A stretch of DNA of 64,000 nt. Origin: Macrocystis pyrifera. Lineage: Eukaryota; Sar; Phaeophyceae; Laminariales; Laminariaceae. The stretch is from NCBI GenBank assembly GCA_031763025.1, contig JASSKH010000028.1, positions 5,622,075-5,686,074 on the forward strand. Direction: 5' to 3'. The notes under the pieces are model-generated. The model was not told where the DNA came from, did not search any database, and saw nothing but the letters and a program-made list of their open reading frames with translations. This document shows positions 13,701 through 28,700 of this stretch, piece by piece. A program made the position numbers and the translations under genes. Numbering within the stretch: position 1 is the first letter of the stretch; every line of letters starts with the position of its first letter.

Positions 13701-16700
13701 TAGCCTTCTCTGTCATCTCCGCGACAACTTCCGTTGCCGCCTGCTCTGCGTTGCGAGCCGTCTCCAGGGCCGCCCGGACATCGTCGAGGGCGCTGTCTTT
13801 ATCCGCAACAGCCTACCAAAAAAAACAGGAATAAAAAGTGCGACAAGAGAGCGTGCAGAAACGTTCGATGTAAGTTATGCAGCAACCATGCAAATGTACA
13901 ACAAAGCTCATTTCCTATTGCCCACCGTACCCCACCCTGACCCCCCCCCCCCCCGCCATCCAAACCACCTCTCCCTGCTTCCCCCTGTCATTCCGAGCCC
14001 GCCTACCCCCTCTCGCCCCCCGTCCCGGGCGCCACCGCACCTGCTCGAACACCGCCATACGCTCCTCCGACGCACGGATGAGCATGCTCTGATCCCGCGC
14101 GGCCGTCTGCTCTGCACCGGCCACCTTCTCCCGCAGCCGATCAAGCTCCGCCTCCATTTCATCAGCCTTGTTCTCTGCGAGCAGCTTTTCTTGGCACAGG
14201 GTTTCCATCTCCGCCAAGAGGCCCTTAGTCTTTTTGTCGGCGCCCTCCCTGGCGCGCTGCTCAGAGGCACGCACCGCCGCCTCCGCCTGCTCCGAGCGGT
14301 CGCGGGAGGATACCAGCTCCTGCCGGAGGCTCTCGGTCTCGACCACCTGGGTGTTGAGGCGGTGGCGGAGCTGGCCCTCAGTGTCTTTGCTCTGAATAAC
14401 AGGGGGAACGTGACAGAGGAATGTATCATACGATAAAAGGGACAAAAACAGCGCGGTCAGGAGTAACGAAAGAGGTACATCATGTATTATACATATGATA
14501 AATGGTGATAATACAGAGTGGTATGGAGTTTGAAGGACAAGAATAAAAAACGAAAACGAAAACAGAAAGGATCCGAAACGGAGAAAACGCACGGGAGGTT
14601 TTCAGGTAACGAAAAGTAGAAACACAAAAACGCACGAGGCGCATGCATGATGGGATAATGGCGCTAAACATAAAAAAACAAAACATCGACAGCGAGCTCA
14701 AGAACAGTAGTGTATATGAAAGACACACTCAGCAGGCTGTCACACGCACAACGTGGTAACCTCACCACCTCATCCGCCTCGATAAGTCTCTGCTCCATCT
14801 CCCTCACACCCCCCTCCGCCACAGCCAGCCTGTCCGCCACCACCTTAGTCTCGTCTCCGGCACGCCTGACCTCGGCACATAGCTCATCGCGCTTCTGGGA
14901 CAACTCCGCCAACTCCGTCTCCTTCATCTCGACGGCGTCCATAGCCTCCGATATCGCCACCTCCAGCGCGCGAACAGCTTCGTCATGCTCCTCTTGAACC
15001 TGCGCGCGCGCCTGCTCCTCGGAGCGGAGGGTCTCTTGCTGGGCAGCTTGGAGCTCGGCGCGCTCCTCGAGCAGCCGGGCGATGTCGGCTTCCAGCTGCT
15101 CGGAACGGTCCGAAGAACGGTCCGACGCCGCCTGCGCCTCCGCCTCTTCGAGCTTTGCCTGAGAACAACAACAGGCAAGAAGAGCAGCCGTAAGAAAAAA
15201 AACGAACGGGATCAGATGCCATTGAGTCTGGTAGGAAAACACGATACGTACACGATTCTGAGAACAATATTAAATATAAATATATTATTTTAGCCCCTTT
15301 CGGACTACGGTCCCGGTTTGGGGACAACCCACTCAAACTACAAGTAGTTTGTCCCCAAAGCAGGACTGCGGTCTTAAAAGAGTCAAGGCAGTCCGCGCTT
15401 GTATCGGTGCATTTGGGCGAAGCTGCGAAACGTCAATCCCTACGACATATCCAGCAACATACGCGCCATCAACAATTAGTCATCATGATTTCACCTATTA
15501 CCGTAAGTAACACTCTGTTCAGACCTTCGTCTAAAACTGTTTGTCACCAAGCCAACATACAACGCGACACCCCTTCCCCCCCAACCCCGCTGTAGATCCG
15601 GTCTGATCTGTGAAAACCGGGACTCAAAATCGAACAACCGGCAATTTTTTCGAGGCACAATCAACCAATGCCCACAGATGCGGGCGCGCAACCTACACCG
15701 ACCGGCACACTACACAACCAGCCATGCGACGAGCTTCCTTCTCCCCGCCCTCCCCTTCTACCCCATATTGTTGCGCTTTACCCCTTGCACTCCCGCAAAA
15801 ATTAAATCCACACTAACTCCAAGCATTTTTTCCACACAAAAGAGGGTGCCGTTCGGGAAGGAGCTTTAAAAACGAAGCAGCACACACGCACCTCGGCACC
15901 AGCGAGGCTCCCGCGCAGTCCCGAAGCCTCCTCCGAGATGATCTCGTACTCCGCCCTCATCATATCCACCTCTCCCTGCAGCCGCTTCGCCCTGTTCAAG
16001 CTCTCCCGAGCGTCTCCCTCCATCTCCATCCTAGAAGCACCAGCGCGGCGCACCTCTTCCTCGAGCTCGTCCACCTTTGTCTCGAGCGCGACGATCGAGC
16101 CGCGGCTCGCACTGCGCTCTTCGGCCTCGGCGAGGCGGGCTCGCAGGTGAGCGACCTCGGTTTCGGCCTCCGAGCAGCGATCAAGGGACCTCTGAGCAGC
16201 ACTCTGAAGCAGGAGTGGAGACGGAATAAGGAGGGGGTCGGATGAGGAGGGGAGTGGAATGGGGAGGAGCGTGGGATAGAGAGGGAGTTGGGATGGGGGG
16301 AGGGGTGGGGTGAGATGGGGACGAGAGTGGGATGGCAAGAGGGATGGGGGGGTGGCAATCGAAACTTGGGCATGTGATGTCGCAATACACAACAGACACG
16401 GACTAATATATATGCACGAGTAGTAAGTACACCTTCACTATAGCGGGCATCGCGAAAGAAACACGCAGGAAGGGAAAGGGGGGCGCACTTGAAACGCAAA
16501 ACACATCTGTACGTGTTTCAATAATACACGGAGGAACCTAGAGCGCAGGATATGACACCTCAAACGAGGCCTACATTCGAGACTGAGACTGCTTTGCAGC
16601 AAACACACCAAGGCCAGCAACGTCAACATCAACGGCCAGACAGAAAGCGAGGGACATAGATAGAAGCAGCGAGAGACAGACATCAAGAGACCAACACAAA

Positions 16701-19700
16701 AAAAAACAGCCTGTCAACGCTATGAGTACCTACCCGGAGTTCCGTACGCTCCTGGCGAAGCTCCGAAAGCTTGACCTCCATCGCTCCCACCGCTGCCTTC
16801 GCCCGGTCCCCCTCGGCAGCACGACGCGACGCCTTCTCGGCGCGCTCCCGCAGCCCCCCCGCCTCGCGCTCAAGACCCTCAATCTCAACAGCCGAGCGCG
16901 AAGCCCTCGATTTAGACTCCGCCGCAGCCGACGCGACAAGCGCCTCGAGCCTGTCCTTCTCCCCCTTCAGAAGCCCGTTCTCGCACATCAGCTGGGACAG
17001 ACGCTTGCGGAGCGAGTCCTCGTCAGCGCCCGCTGCCCCGGCCCCAGCCTCGGCTGCGTTGAACATACCCTTCATCTCCTTAAGCTCGGCGCGCACGGCG
17101 ACGGTCTCCTTGAGAAGTGTGTCCATCTCGCTTCCCTTCTTATCGAGTTCCACCCTTAGTCGCCGGAGTTCCGAGTCGTCCTCAGCTTCTCCGTCCAAGG
17201 CGTCGTTGATGCTCTGCCAGGTGGAACGCGCGGGGGATGGTGCCGACGCCCGCAATGTCGCTAGCTCAGCTTTGCCGGCCTCAATCTGCGCGCGGGGGGG
17301 GGGGGGGGGGTAAAGGGTATGATACGGGGCACGTCGCGAAAAAAAAAGGAGGGAGGCGGGGAGGCGGGGGGTAAAAGTGAAAAAAAAAGAAGAGTTGGGA
17401 AGAGCGAAATGATTTTGTGGTACGTCGTCGGGGCAAACGCGAAAAAGCTAGAGCTCAAATAGAGCAATGCCACACAATAGTCGAACTCCTGTTCTCCTTT
17501 TACTTCTTGTCTGACCGAGCATCAACAGCAGTGGCACGTGCCGTTCGAGGTACAGCAGACGCAAATTGCGGCAACAGAGAGAGGCTTGCACGTCCTCGTC
17601 TTCTTACGTACATACCACCGGCGCTCATCCCAATGCGCTCGCATGCTACTGCTTCTGCCCTGACAGCAGTATGCTAGCAGTACGACCTTGCGGGTGGGGC
17701 AACGCACTAACCGGTCGCAAACATCGGGCAAGCACATCAGTGACGATCACCGATTGCCAACAAGCTCTCTCCACACCCTTCCCTAATATTCATGGGGTAA
17801 AAACTGACAAGAAAAACGACAAACCCGAAGCACAGCTAAACAAGCAAAAGATAACACACCCGCTCGGAATAAATTTCAAAGCTGAGTTTCTCGACAACGG
17901 AGGGCGCAACCGTCCAGCTATGCATTTATGGAAATGTGTCGACGACATCCCAAAGCCGCCATTTTCGTTGAGTGCTCGCCCCTTAAGGGCATGGTTTAGG
18001 AGAAAATCGGTTCCGAAATTCATCCAAGGGGTAGGGGTTGTGCTATCTTACCACCCGTGTGATACGGTACAACGCACGAGAGTTGCGCGACGCACGAACG
18101 GCATGATATTTCGCGTGCTCCTGCGATTTCATCCCCCCAGGACCGTTACATGGACTTAAATCTCGACCAAAAATTGTGGGCTTCATTCGAATGGGCCCTA
18201 GAAGGGATACAGCAGGCTGCAAAAAAATATTCTAAAAAGTTCGCAAACATGTTTCGAGCACGTATAGGAAAAAAACAAAACGCACCTGCTCCCGCAGCTC
18301 GGCGACCGTACCCTCCTGCGCCGATATCTTGGCGTTCTTCTCCTTGAGCTGCTCCGCCAGCTCTAGTCCCTCCTTCAACAGATCTTCCGAGGCTTCGAGG
18401 GCCTCCGTCAGCTCGTTCTCGACCGACTCGTTCGCCTCCATCTTCAGCTTCATCTCCGCGATCTTAGCCTCGTTCTGCGCCAAAGCCGAGGCCGACTCGG
18501 CGGCACTCGCCAGCGCCTGGCGCACCTTGGCAGACTCCTGCTCCTGGAGAACGGCGATCTCCTCGTCCTTCGCCGATGCCGATGCAAGCGCGCGTTCGAG
18601 TTCGGTGCGAGCGTTGCCTTCCTCAGTGTCGCGGGTGGCGGCTGTGCTAGCAGCCTTCTCCTGCGCGGCCTCGAGCTCCGCCGTAAGCCCTTCCACCAGC
18701 GCCGCCTTCTCGGCCAAATCACTCGCTTCCGAGGTGAGCTTCTCGACAGACGCCAAAGCTTCCGGTAGCTGATCAGCCACGGCCTTCATTTCGTTCTCGA
18801 TCTCGGCAATGCGAGCAGCATCCGCGGCTTCCTTCTCCGAGGCGGCAGTCGACACAGCCGCCAACCGGCTTTCGAACGACTCCGCGGCCGCTTCCATCTG
18901 ACTCTCCACCTCAGCAACACGAGCAGCATCCACAGCCGTCCTCTCGGACGCAGCACTCTCAGCGGACGCCAGCCGAGCCTCTAAAGACTTCACCGCCTCC
19001 TTCATCTGCCCTTCCACTTCCGCAATGCGAGCAGCATCCGCCGCCTCCCTCTCCGACGCGGCAGTCCCCACAGCCGCCAACTTTTCCTCGAAAGAAGCGG
19101 CCGCCGCCTTCATCTGGCTCTCCACCTCAACGATGGAAGCAGCGTCCGACGCTTCCCTGTCCGAAATGGCACCTTGGAAGGACGCCAACCTAGCCTCGAA
19201 AGTCTCGGTTGCCGCTTGCATCTCGCTCTCAATCTCGGCGATGCGAGCAGCATCCGCGGCTTCTTTCTGCGACGCGGCAGTCTGTGCCGCCTTCAACTGG
19301 GCTTCCAAAGACTCAACCACCCCCGCCATCTCGCTCTCAATTTCAGCGGTGCGAGAAGCACTCGCAGCTTTCTCCTCCGAAGCAGCAGCCACCGCCACAG
19401 CGAGCTTCTCTTTGAAAGAATCAGCGGCCACCTCCATCTGGGTTTCCATCTCAGCGATACGAGCGGCACCAAGTGCCTCTTTTTCAGATGCAGCACGGTC
19501 TGCTTCCACCAGTCGAGCCTCCAGAGACTCCACTGCCTCCTTCATCTGCCCTTCCACTTCCGCAATGCGAGCAGCATCCGCCGCCTCCCTCTCCGACGCG
19601 GCAGTCCCCGCAGCCGCCAACTGTTGCTCGAAAGACTCGACCGCCGCCTTCATCTGGCTCTCCACCTCAACGATGGAAGCAGCGTCCGACGCTTCCCTGT

Positions 19701-22700
19701 CCGAAATGGCACCTTGGAAGGACGCCAACCTAGCCTCGAAAGTCTCGGTTGCCGCTTGCATCTCGCTCTCAATCTCGGCGATGCGAGCAGCATCCGCAGC
19801 TTCTTTCTGCGACGCGGCAGTCTGTGCCGCCTTCAACTGGGCTTCCAAAGACTCAACCACCCCCGCCATCTCGCTCTCAACTTCAGCGGTGCGAGAAGCA
19901 CTCGCAGCTTTCTCCTCCGAAGCAGCAGCCACCGCCACAGCGAGCTTCTCTTTGAAAGAATCAGCGGCCACCTCCATCTGGGTTTCCATCTCAGCGATAC
20001 GAGCGGCACCAAGTGCCTCTTTTTCAGATGCAGCACGGTCTGCTTCCACCAGTCGAGCCTCCAGAGATTCCACTGCCTCCTTCATCTGCCCTTCCACTTC
20101 CGCAATGCGAGCAGCATCCGCTGCCTCCCTCTCCGACGCGGCAGTCCCCGCAGCCGCCAACTGTTGCTCGAAAGACTCGACCGCCGCCTTCATCTGGGCC
20201 TCCATCTCAACGATGTGATCAGCATCCGCAGCCTGCTCCTCCGAGGTAGCCACTTGAAACGAAGCGAGCTGAGCTTCGAACGACTCGACCGCTGCCTCCG
20301 TCTGTGCCTGAATATCAGAGATGCGAGCAGCATCCGCAGCCTCTTTCTCCGACGCGGCAATTTCTACAGCCGCAATCCGGGCCTCGAAAGACTCAGCAGC
20401 CGCTTCCATCTGACCCTCCAGCTCAACGATGCGAGCAGCGTCCGCAGCCTCTCTCTCGGACGCAGAAGCCCGTGCAGCAGCCATCTGGGCTTCAAAAGAT
20501 CCCGTCGCCGCTTCCGCCTGGCTCTCGGTCTCAGCGATACGAGCAGCATCCAACGCAGCCCTCTCCGACGCGGCAGTTTCCACGGCCACCTTAAGCTGAC
20601 TCTCCAGCTCAGCAATGCGAGCAGCATCCGCGGCCTCCCTCTCCGACGCTTCTTCCTGGACGGACGCCAACCGACCCTCGAAAGACTCCATCGCCACCTT
20701 CAGCTGGCCCTCGATGTCAGAGATGCGAGCAGCGTCCGCAGTCTCCCTCTCTGACACGGAATTTTCGGCGGACGACAGCTGGGCCTCCAGAGACCCCACC
20801 GCGTCAGCGAGAGTCACAGCCTCTGCCTTCGCCGCCTCAAGCTGCGCCTGGACAGCCGGTACCTCGCCGCAAGCAACATCCGCCACTTCTCGAAGGCGGG
20901 CTATCTCCTCGGACGCTTTCACTTCCGCTTCCGAGGCCGCTGCAGTTGCCGCCGCGAGCGCGTCCCGCGCGGCTACCGCCTCGGCAAGGCCAGCAGCGAG
21001 ACGCTCCGTGAGGTCCTCCACTTGGGCCACCAAATCTTCCTTGGCTGCTTGCGCCAGGGCTACCGCCGCATCCCCTTCCTGCTTCTCCGCGCGGAGAACG
21101 TCCATCTGTTCGCGCGCGACGTCAGTCTGCTGCTCCACCCCCGACGGTGTTTCACCGTTTGCCTCAAGGCGTCCGATCACACCGGTGAGCTCTGCAATCT
21201 TGGCGTCTTTCACTCCGTCGGCGGCCAGGCCGGCAGCGAGCTGCTGCTTCGCCTCGTCAGCCTCCTCGGTGGCCGCAGCGGCGGCGACATTGGCCTGCTC
21301 CGCCGCGCTCGATGCCAAAGCTTCCGCGTTCCTCGCGGCCTCCAGAAGCGACTCAACTTCAGCTACCCGAGCCCCAAGCGCGACAATTTCCTCCTCCTCC
21401 CTACGCTTGGCGGCGCTGGTCGCCGCAACCATGTCAGCACGCGCAGCTTCCGCCTCCTCCACCTGCAGCATGGCATCCGCCAGGCCGCACCTTAACTCAA
21501 GCTGGGACTGACAGGCAACGCTAAGGGCATCCTCCGCCCGCCGCTGCCCGGCCAGAACCTCGGCCAACGATGCGTCAGCCCGTTCTTTCTCCTCCCTGGC
21601 CTGAATGCCCAGCCGCTCCTGTTCCTCCTTCGCGCCGGCGAGACCCCCCTCCAGCCCCTCAACCCGCGCCTGCATCTCCGCAAGGGCAAGGTCGCGCGCG
21701 GCGACTTCGGCTTGCGATGTAACAACAGCCTTCTTGGCGAGTTCAATTTCCGCACTCGAAGCCGCTGCAGCGGCTTTCGAAGCGAGCGCGCCCTCCGCGT
21801 CTCCATCCGCAATGGAGGACAGGTGCGCCTCATTTTCCGCCAAGAGAACAGCCGCATCATCATTGAGCGACTGCAGTTCCGTCTGCTGTTGCAGCAGTTC
21901 CTCTTTCTCTGCCTCCAGCGCCTGGATCTGTTCGCGCGACGCGGCGGCAGCCTCGTTCTCGCGAAGGGAAGCGTTCGTGGCGACCTCTCTCGCGGCAAGC
22001 ACTGCCTCGGAGGCTTCGCGGGCGGCCTGCTCGGCGGCCTCGCGCTCTTCGGCGAGACGGGCCTTGGTGGAAGAAAGTTCCTGGACCAGCCTTTCGAGCT
22101 CCTCCTGAGCACACGCAGAGACAGGGCAGCAGCGTGTAGAGGCGCGGCGGAGGTGGGGGGGGGGGGGGTGTACTCATTGTCATGCACGGCCGTTGTCGTA
22201 TGAACGGTGGCTTTATATTCCGCATCGGAGAGCGGAAATGTGAGGAGACCGCGTCGACCATGGAGGTGGTTATGTCGTGCATGGTCGTAGTAGAGGGGGG
22301 GTAATGACACGGGAGAAAATTGATGATCGCAAAGAACTATAACATACCGTAAAATCTGTCATAGGTGCTCAAATAACGGAATTAGTTCGGCCGGCAGCCA
22401 TCTTCAACGCGTCGGAGTAGACGACGGCGAGCAACAGCACTGCTGAAAAAGTCAAATGGCCAGCTGTCAGCGAGGCAGGTCGTTGATGGAAAGCATCGAC
22501 ATGAATCACAGAATAACGGCAACGCCCATGCCTTCAATAGACCTTCCACGAGTGCTGCGTCACGAGCGCAACTTTCTAAAATCAATCAACACACGACAAG
22601 CGATGGGGTGAGGATACAAAGGCCAGCGCGCTATGCTGCAGGGATAGGGGTGGGGACGCTGTCTTTGAATCCACCGACACGTTATATAGTCCCTGGAACA

Positions 22701-25700
22701 AAGAAAAAACACCTGGGCGGTGGTTGGAGGATTGGACCAGACGAACATTTTTTCGATCTGGAAAATCGGCAGCCGTGTACTTATGTACTCGTACAAACTC
22801 AAAGAACCAAGAACGCCACTAGCGATGTTCGCGATCAACTTTGTGCCTCGAGGCACATGACGGTAAGCGAAAGACATCCCATTGTTGAGCCTTTATCGTG
22901 CAAAACAGTCTGGCTACTGCCGTAACCCGTACCAGGTACACAGCAAGACAATCTGAACACGCCAAACAGCCACTAATCGCTAACGCAAAGCCCGATGGTG
23001 ACGCAACCCACCCTCCCTCCCTCCCCTGCTCACTGTCTTCTTCTACGCTAAAACAAGGTGACCAGGACCACAGTATCACCGAACCTCACGTCAACCCTGC
23101 CGACTTACCTCAGCGCCATCAGCGCGGGTGGCGTGCTCGGCAAGCTCTGCCTGGCAAGCGCTCAGGGCGGCCTTCAGCGTCTCAAGCTCTTCCTCCTTCT
23201 GTGTCGACTCCGCGCCCGCGACGTCCATGCCATCGATGGCTTCGTCGCGCTCCTTGATGGCGTCTTCGAGCTGACGGACTCTGCCCTGGAGTTCCGCTAC
23301 GTGCAAGGCGTTTTCTGCCTCTTCCTTCTCTTCGGCCGCGCGGATCGCGGCGAGTTCTGCCTCTTTCTGCCGCAGCCCCTCCTCCATGGCGGCCATGCTC
23401 TTCTTCATGTCGACCATCTCCTCATCTTTCATGTCCTGCGATCGTTTTGCATATTTGGGCACGACGATGGGTAAAAACCGTAGTATATACACGCCGACGA
23501 GTCAAAGAATGACCAAAATCTATACACTCGTAAACACAATACACGCAGGAGAAAGCAAGGTGCTGCCGATATGTTTGACGACCGAACCCCACTTCTCGTC
23601 CGGAAAAAAACAGGTTTAAACGCACGCAGTATAGCATGGCATTCGAGCAATCTCCATCAAAATCCACACAGCTTCACAGTTCGAAGACATCATCAATACG
23701 TGATGCCCCAAATCGCGACGAAGTTGCTGCATTTCCCTGCATCAATCATTCGCCCCTCCGTGGGCGAGGCACCGCAACTGTTGTCTTCAGCACAATTGCC
23801 GCAATGACGGCAACCTACCAGACAAGGCCACCAATCCAACTACAAAAATCTCGAGGGCAAAAATATGTGCATCTGCGATGGGCGAAACCAAACCGCAAAA
23901 ATAGAAAGAAAAAAAAACAGCACAAAACAAGACGCTTTAGCTCAACCAGATGGAAAGCTCGTTGCCCCCCCTCAGGTTGAAACCCTTTTGCTCCAGGACT
24001 GAAAAAATATGATCTCACGCCTAATTCAAATTAGTTTGCCTCCAAAATAGTGCATACAGTGATACAAGTTAGAAACGGGTTGAAACCAGACAAGTCGTAA
24101 GTCCGCATTGCAACAACACAATGTCTCCCGCGCTCGTACCGTGTACTCCCCAAACTCCGTCAGCTCCGCCTCCAACTCCTCCTTCGCCTTCACCGCTTCC
24201 TCCAGCTGCGCCGTGATCGCCTCCACGCGACCCTGCACCTCTATGGTCCCAACAGCAGACTGGGCTGTGGACGAAGACGACGCCTCCAACTTTTCCTTCA
24301 GCGACAAAACCTCGGCCTCTCGGCGCGAAACCTCTTGCTCGAGCTGCTCGACGCGAGCCATCTCCGCCACGGCAGCCTCCGCCTCGGCCACCTTCGCGTC
24401 CCTCTCCGCCTGGAGCGCCTCCAAACGCTCGCGCATCTCAGCCACCTCCTGGTGAGCGCGAGCGCGCGCCGGGGTCATCATCCCCGGTGTAGAGGGGGGG
24501 TAACGCGGCGAGTCTCGAGAGGCGTGAACGGAGAGGACGACGACGGCCGCGCCTTCGACGACGGCGTCGACTGCGAAGCGCTGGACCTGCGCTTCCTCAG
24601 GTGGTCCAGACCTTCCTCTTCGATGGTGGCGATGCGCGAGTTAGGCTCAAGCAAGTTCAAGCCCAGCGCCAGGACGCCTTCCCCAGGGCACCAGGTCTCG
24701 CGCGAGCGCTTGGTGCGACGGTACCTCGGGGATACGACCATGACTTCGTCGGCCTCGGCGGGCGCGGTGTTGATGAGGAGTCTCTTCAGGCGCTCAATTT
24801 TGGCCGCCTGCTCCGCTTTCTCGGCCTGCAGCGTCTCGACGAGCGCGCTGCCGCTGCCCCCCTCCGCGTGCTGCCGCTTCAGCTGCGCAAGCTCCTGCGA
24901 CATTCGCCGAAGCTGCGCCTTATCGTCCAAGACCTCGTTCACCGTAGCCCTGGTCTTGATCTCCTTCGCGCGGGCGGCGAACTGGAACGTGCTGCGAGTT
25001 TCCTCCAGGAAGCCCTCGGCCGCGGTCGCGCAGCAGATGATGGCCATGCCCGCGTTACCCGACAGGCTGGGCTGCAGAATTCTGGTGAGCTTGCTGTCGC
25101 GGTAATTCACGTGGGCATTGCCGCCCTGGCTCAGAGTCTGAATAACTCGACTCAGGGTCAGGAGGCTACGGTTGATGTTCCCCCCTTCCTTCTGCCGGAT
25201 GCCGGTTGCACCCGTGTGGCGGACGCTTTCGGAGCCCGCGAGATCGACCAGGTTAAGGGTGGCGACCAGTACGGCCGGGTCGACATCTTCCGGCGAGGCG
25301 TGCACGCCTTCTACGTAGCGCTCCTGGCTCTCCACAACGAGGCGAAAGAGCGTGTGCGAACGGCTGGAGCGGCTGTTCATCTCGGTGCAGCCCACGTGCC
25401 GCTGCTTCTCTCCCCGCTCAAAAGGTTGAGCACCGTGCTAAAGTTCGAGACGACTTCCTCGTGCGCGTCGATGTAGACGCCCTTCCGCGGGTCTTCGCGC
25501 ACCTGTGACCAGGAGGGGGCGGAGTGGAGGGGGGGGGTCGGGGAGGGGTAAGGAAAACGAGGCACGGGGGCCCGAGCGGACGTTTATCAAGGATACGGCA
25601 GCGATAGCAGAAGCCCTAAATGTACTTCACGAAGAGCGCGCATGATGGCATTTGCATGTCTCACGCCTCAAAGTATATATTTACCATTTGGCCTACGCAC

Positions 25701-28700
25701 TAACTCTACACCCGCCAGCGTTTGTGATAAATTCTAGCCCAATCAGGGTTCATACTGCTGTAGAAGAAAGAGACAGGAAACATGGTACGTTGGCTGCGTC
25801 ACTTTATTGTTATATTTGTGTGGCCCTTGCTTTTTTATTTCATTTTTTACGTTTTCCGATTTTGTTGATGCTTGTTTAGCCCCCCTTGGTCCGTCTGTCT
25901 CTGTTATCTTTGTGTCTGTTGTCTCGTCCTTGACCCAACAGCTGGACATAGGACTGCTCGTTTTTGGTTTGTGTTAGTTATTTGTTTCTACGAGTACCAT
26001 CTTCTTGTTTCCCGTCTGGTCTTCTTGTGATCTTCTGGTGGTCCATCAACTGGACATATCATAGGACCGATCGCACCAGCAAACAGTAGCCTTGTCCTCG
26101 GGACTTGGTCTGCCGTCTGAGCGCGTATTCGCTTCGTTTTCTCTCTTTTTTGTTTCATTTCTTTCTTTCTAGTTTCTCCCTCTTCGTGTTTAATTTTCTG
26201 GTGCACAAAAATACTTTGGATATATTCCTCTCCTAATTTGGTTGCAAGCGATACGGGATGGTATACCACAGCTCATTAGTACCGTTTCCCTCACGGACTG
26301 CGGTAGTATCATACTGCCGTGCAGCTATTTCGTACTTGTTTATCTTCTCCCATCGAGGCATTTTTGCTACAGCTTGTTTTGTGACCACAGGCAGGAGTTC
26401 AGGAAAGTGACCTAATGTGGGGACATCATATCATCACCATCAAATTCTTATTGTAACCACGTAAATGACGGCGAAGGTTCGTATCTTCAGAAAGGCACAA
26501 CGCGATGGCGGATCCGCAGCACAGCCCAAGCACACGAAATTATTGCTCGGCACTGACCATGAGAGGCGGCAGCGGCAACTTCAATACAGAGATTTTCAAA
26601 GCCGTATTGCTTGGCAATAAAGGACCAACAACGGCAGTCTTAGGTCCCACGTTCAAGCCCAAGGCTATGTACTACGCTCCAAGCATATAGGGGACGGCGG
26701 TGCGAGCCTCTTGAATGGTTGAATGATCACGCGCATCATGTCGAGAGGGTGGGCAAGCGACCAATCACGCACCTCCGTGCGTTGTATTGTAATACCGTAC
26801 AGTCGATGCTCTGACCCTGCCACATACAGGCAACGGTTGATGGTTTGCATCGAGCACCAGTACGCTACTAAAACTCTTTCGCGGGTCATGTACATTGATT
26901 TTAGTATAAAACCGAAAAAACAGCGAGTGCTTTATTATCAAGTGGCCATTAATAGCAAAAGAGTGCAAGTCACTACGCTGTTGTCGTCACGTACAGCTCC
27001 TTATATTACGGGGGACCATAGTAAATAGGACCTACGGTACACACAAAACCCGATATATTTCCCTATTTTTACTAACAATATTTGGTCCTATTAACTATGG
27101 TCCCCCGTAATAGTTCGGTTTGGACCCACACACCCCTGCCCCGGCAGCATGGGCTGCTTCGTGTAGCTGATCACAATCCTTTTTCGTACTGCGGTGTACA
27201 CGTGTACGTAAATTTGACAAGAATCTAAAGTGGTTTGTCCCCAAACGGCAATGCTGTCCTACGAGGGTCAAAAGCCCTAAAAAGGGGTCGATTGACTCTC
27301 TTGGGCTTAATCCCTTAAGTGCTGCAGTCCCGATTTTGGGGACGAAACAGTCTAATTCCATGTGGTTTGTCCCCAAAACGGGACGGCAGTACTAAAAGGG
27401 TCAACAGGGAAAACTTCAAAAAACAAAGTGACGGTTACAGCAGTTTGGGCACTCGCTCGCTTCAGCTATCATACGATTATGAGTTGCGTGCGAATTTCAT
27501 GCTGCTTGTGTTTGTATTACTGTAATTAATGGGAATGCGCAGCACGAACCTCTAAAGCTCTGCGCGGCATCGATAGTGCGATTGAAGAAGCCGTGGTTGC
27601 ACGGGAAAATAACTAGTGCACGGAAACCCGTGCCAGCATGTTCAGCAGTGTTCGGTCTACGATGAATAGAATATAGCTGTGTCTCGCGCGTGACTCCACG
27701 CTGTAAGCAGTAAGGATTTGCGGTAATGGCGCGAAATGAAGGATCTCTGCGGCATTTACCGATCTACTCTCTCTTTCCAACCCTCTACATTATCAGCGAT
27801 TACTGCGTTGTGCTCTGTCGACGTCGCTTGGTGGCCGTGCCGAATTTCTTTCGTTTGTGGCATCTGCTCACCGCGTCTTTCCATGGCATAGAACGGCTCT
27901 ACTGGGCGATAATCCCAGGTCACAGAGTAGGGACTGGCACCATCTCTTACTTGTTTATACTTGCTATTCTTGCACTATTTCGCTCATTCAGTCTTTAGCA
28001 GCGCTCCCCCTACCCACCTACGACCGCAACGTTTGCTAACTCTGGAACTACTGTTCTCGTTCGTCCACTCCTGAGGCCCGCAGAACATCCATCCCTCTTT
28101 TTACATACTCGCTCTTGTATTCGCCAACAATAGGCCATCGCAAAGTCTTCGCTGCCAACATCCTGCGTGATCACTACTCCTGTGTGCTGGGTGTTGAAGT
28201 GAGATAAAGATAAGGTTTGGTATACGTACCATATAACCGATGGCGCGCACCACGTGTTGTTGCTCTACTGCTGTGTCTGTGTTCTTCGCATTAAACCGTC
28301 TTTCTACCCGTCGACGTCCAGGACAACGAGTTTCCGTGCGGATTTTTCAATCCAAGAGAGATGTAAGCTCTGTGGTCACGAAACTACCACACAAAGAAAC
28401 TATCCGGTACATTGCTAGGCAGCTAGCAGAGCAGACAATGCAATGCCATGTTATCGTACTAATAATACTGTAGTGGTAGTAAAGCTAGTCAGTGTCTACG
28501 CCGGTGGCACGTAGCTTGGCGCCACGAGTTTTGCGGTTCCACCTTCTGCAACCAGTTTAGAGGTGAAGCAAGCAAACAAAATGTCGACCAGAAGGGAGAT
28601 CTACTGTATCATAGCTCTGCCCCCGCAACAATAGGTGCGGCAGCAGCGAATCACGCAACAGATCGCCGCGGTGAAACTATCGCTGGAGCAAGAGGCAAGA

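Noticed and set aside
19025..20754. Plus-strand open frames of 397 and 526 codons
   Set aside because: They are antisense shadows of the repetitive kinesin exon 5, whose minus-strand frame has the coherent coiled-coil repeats and splice sites.
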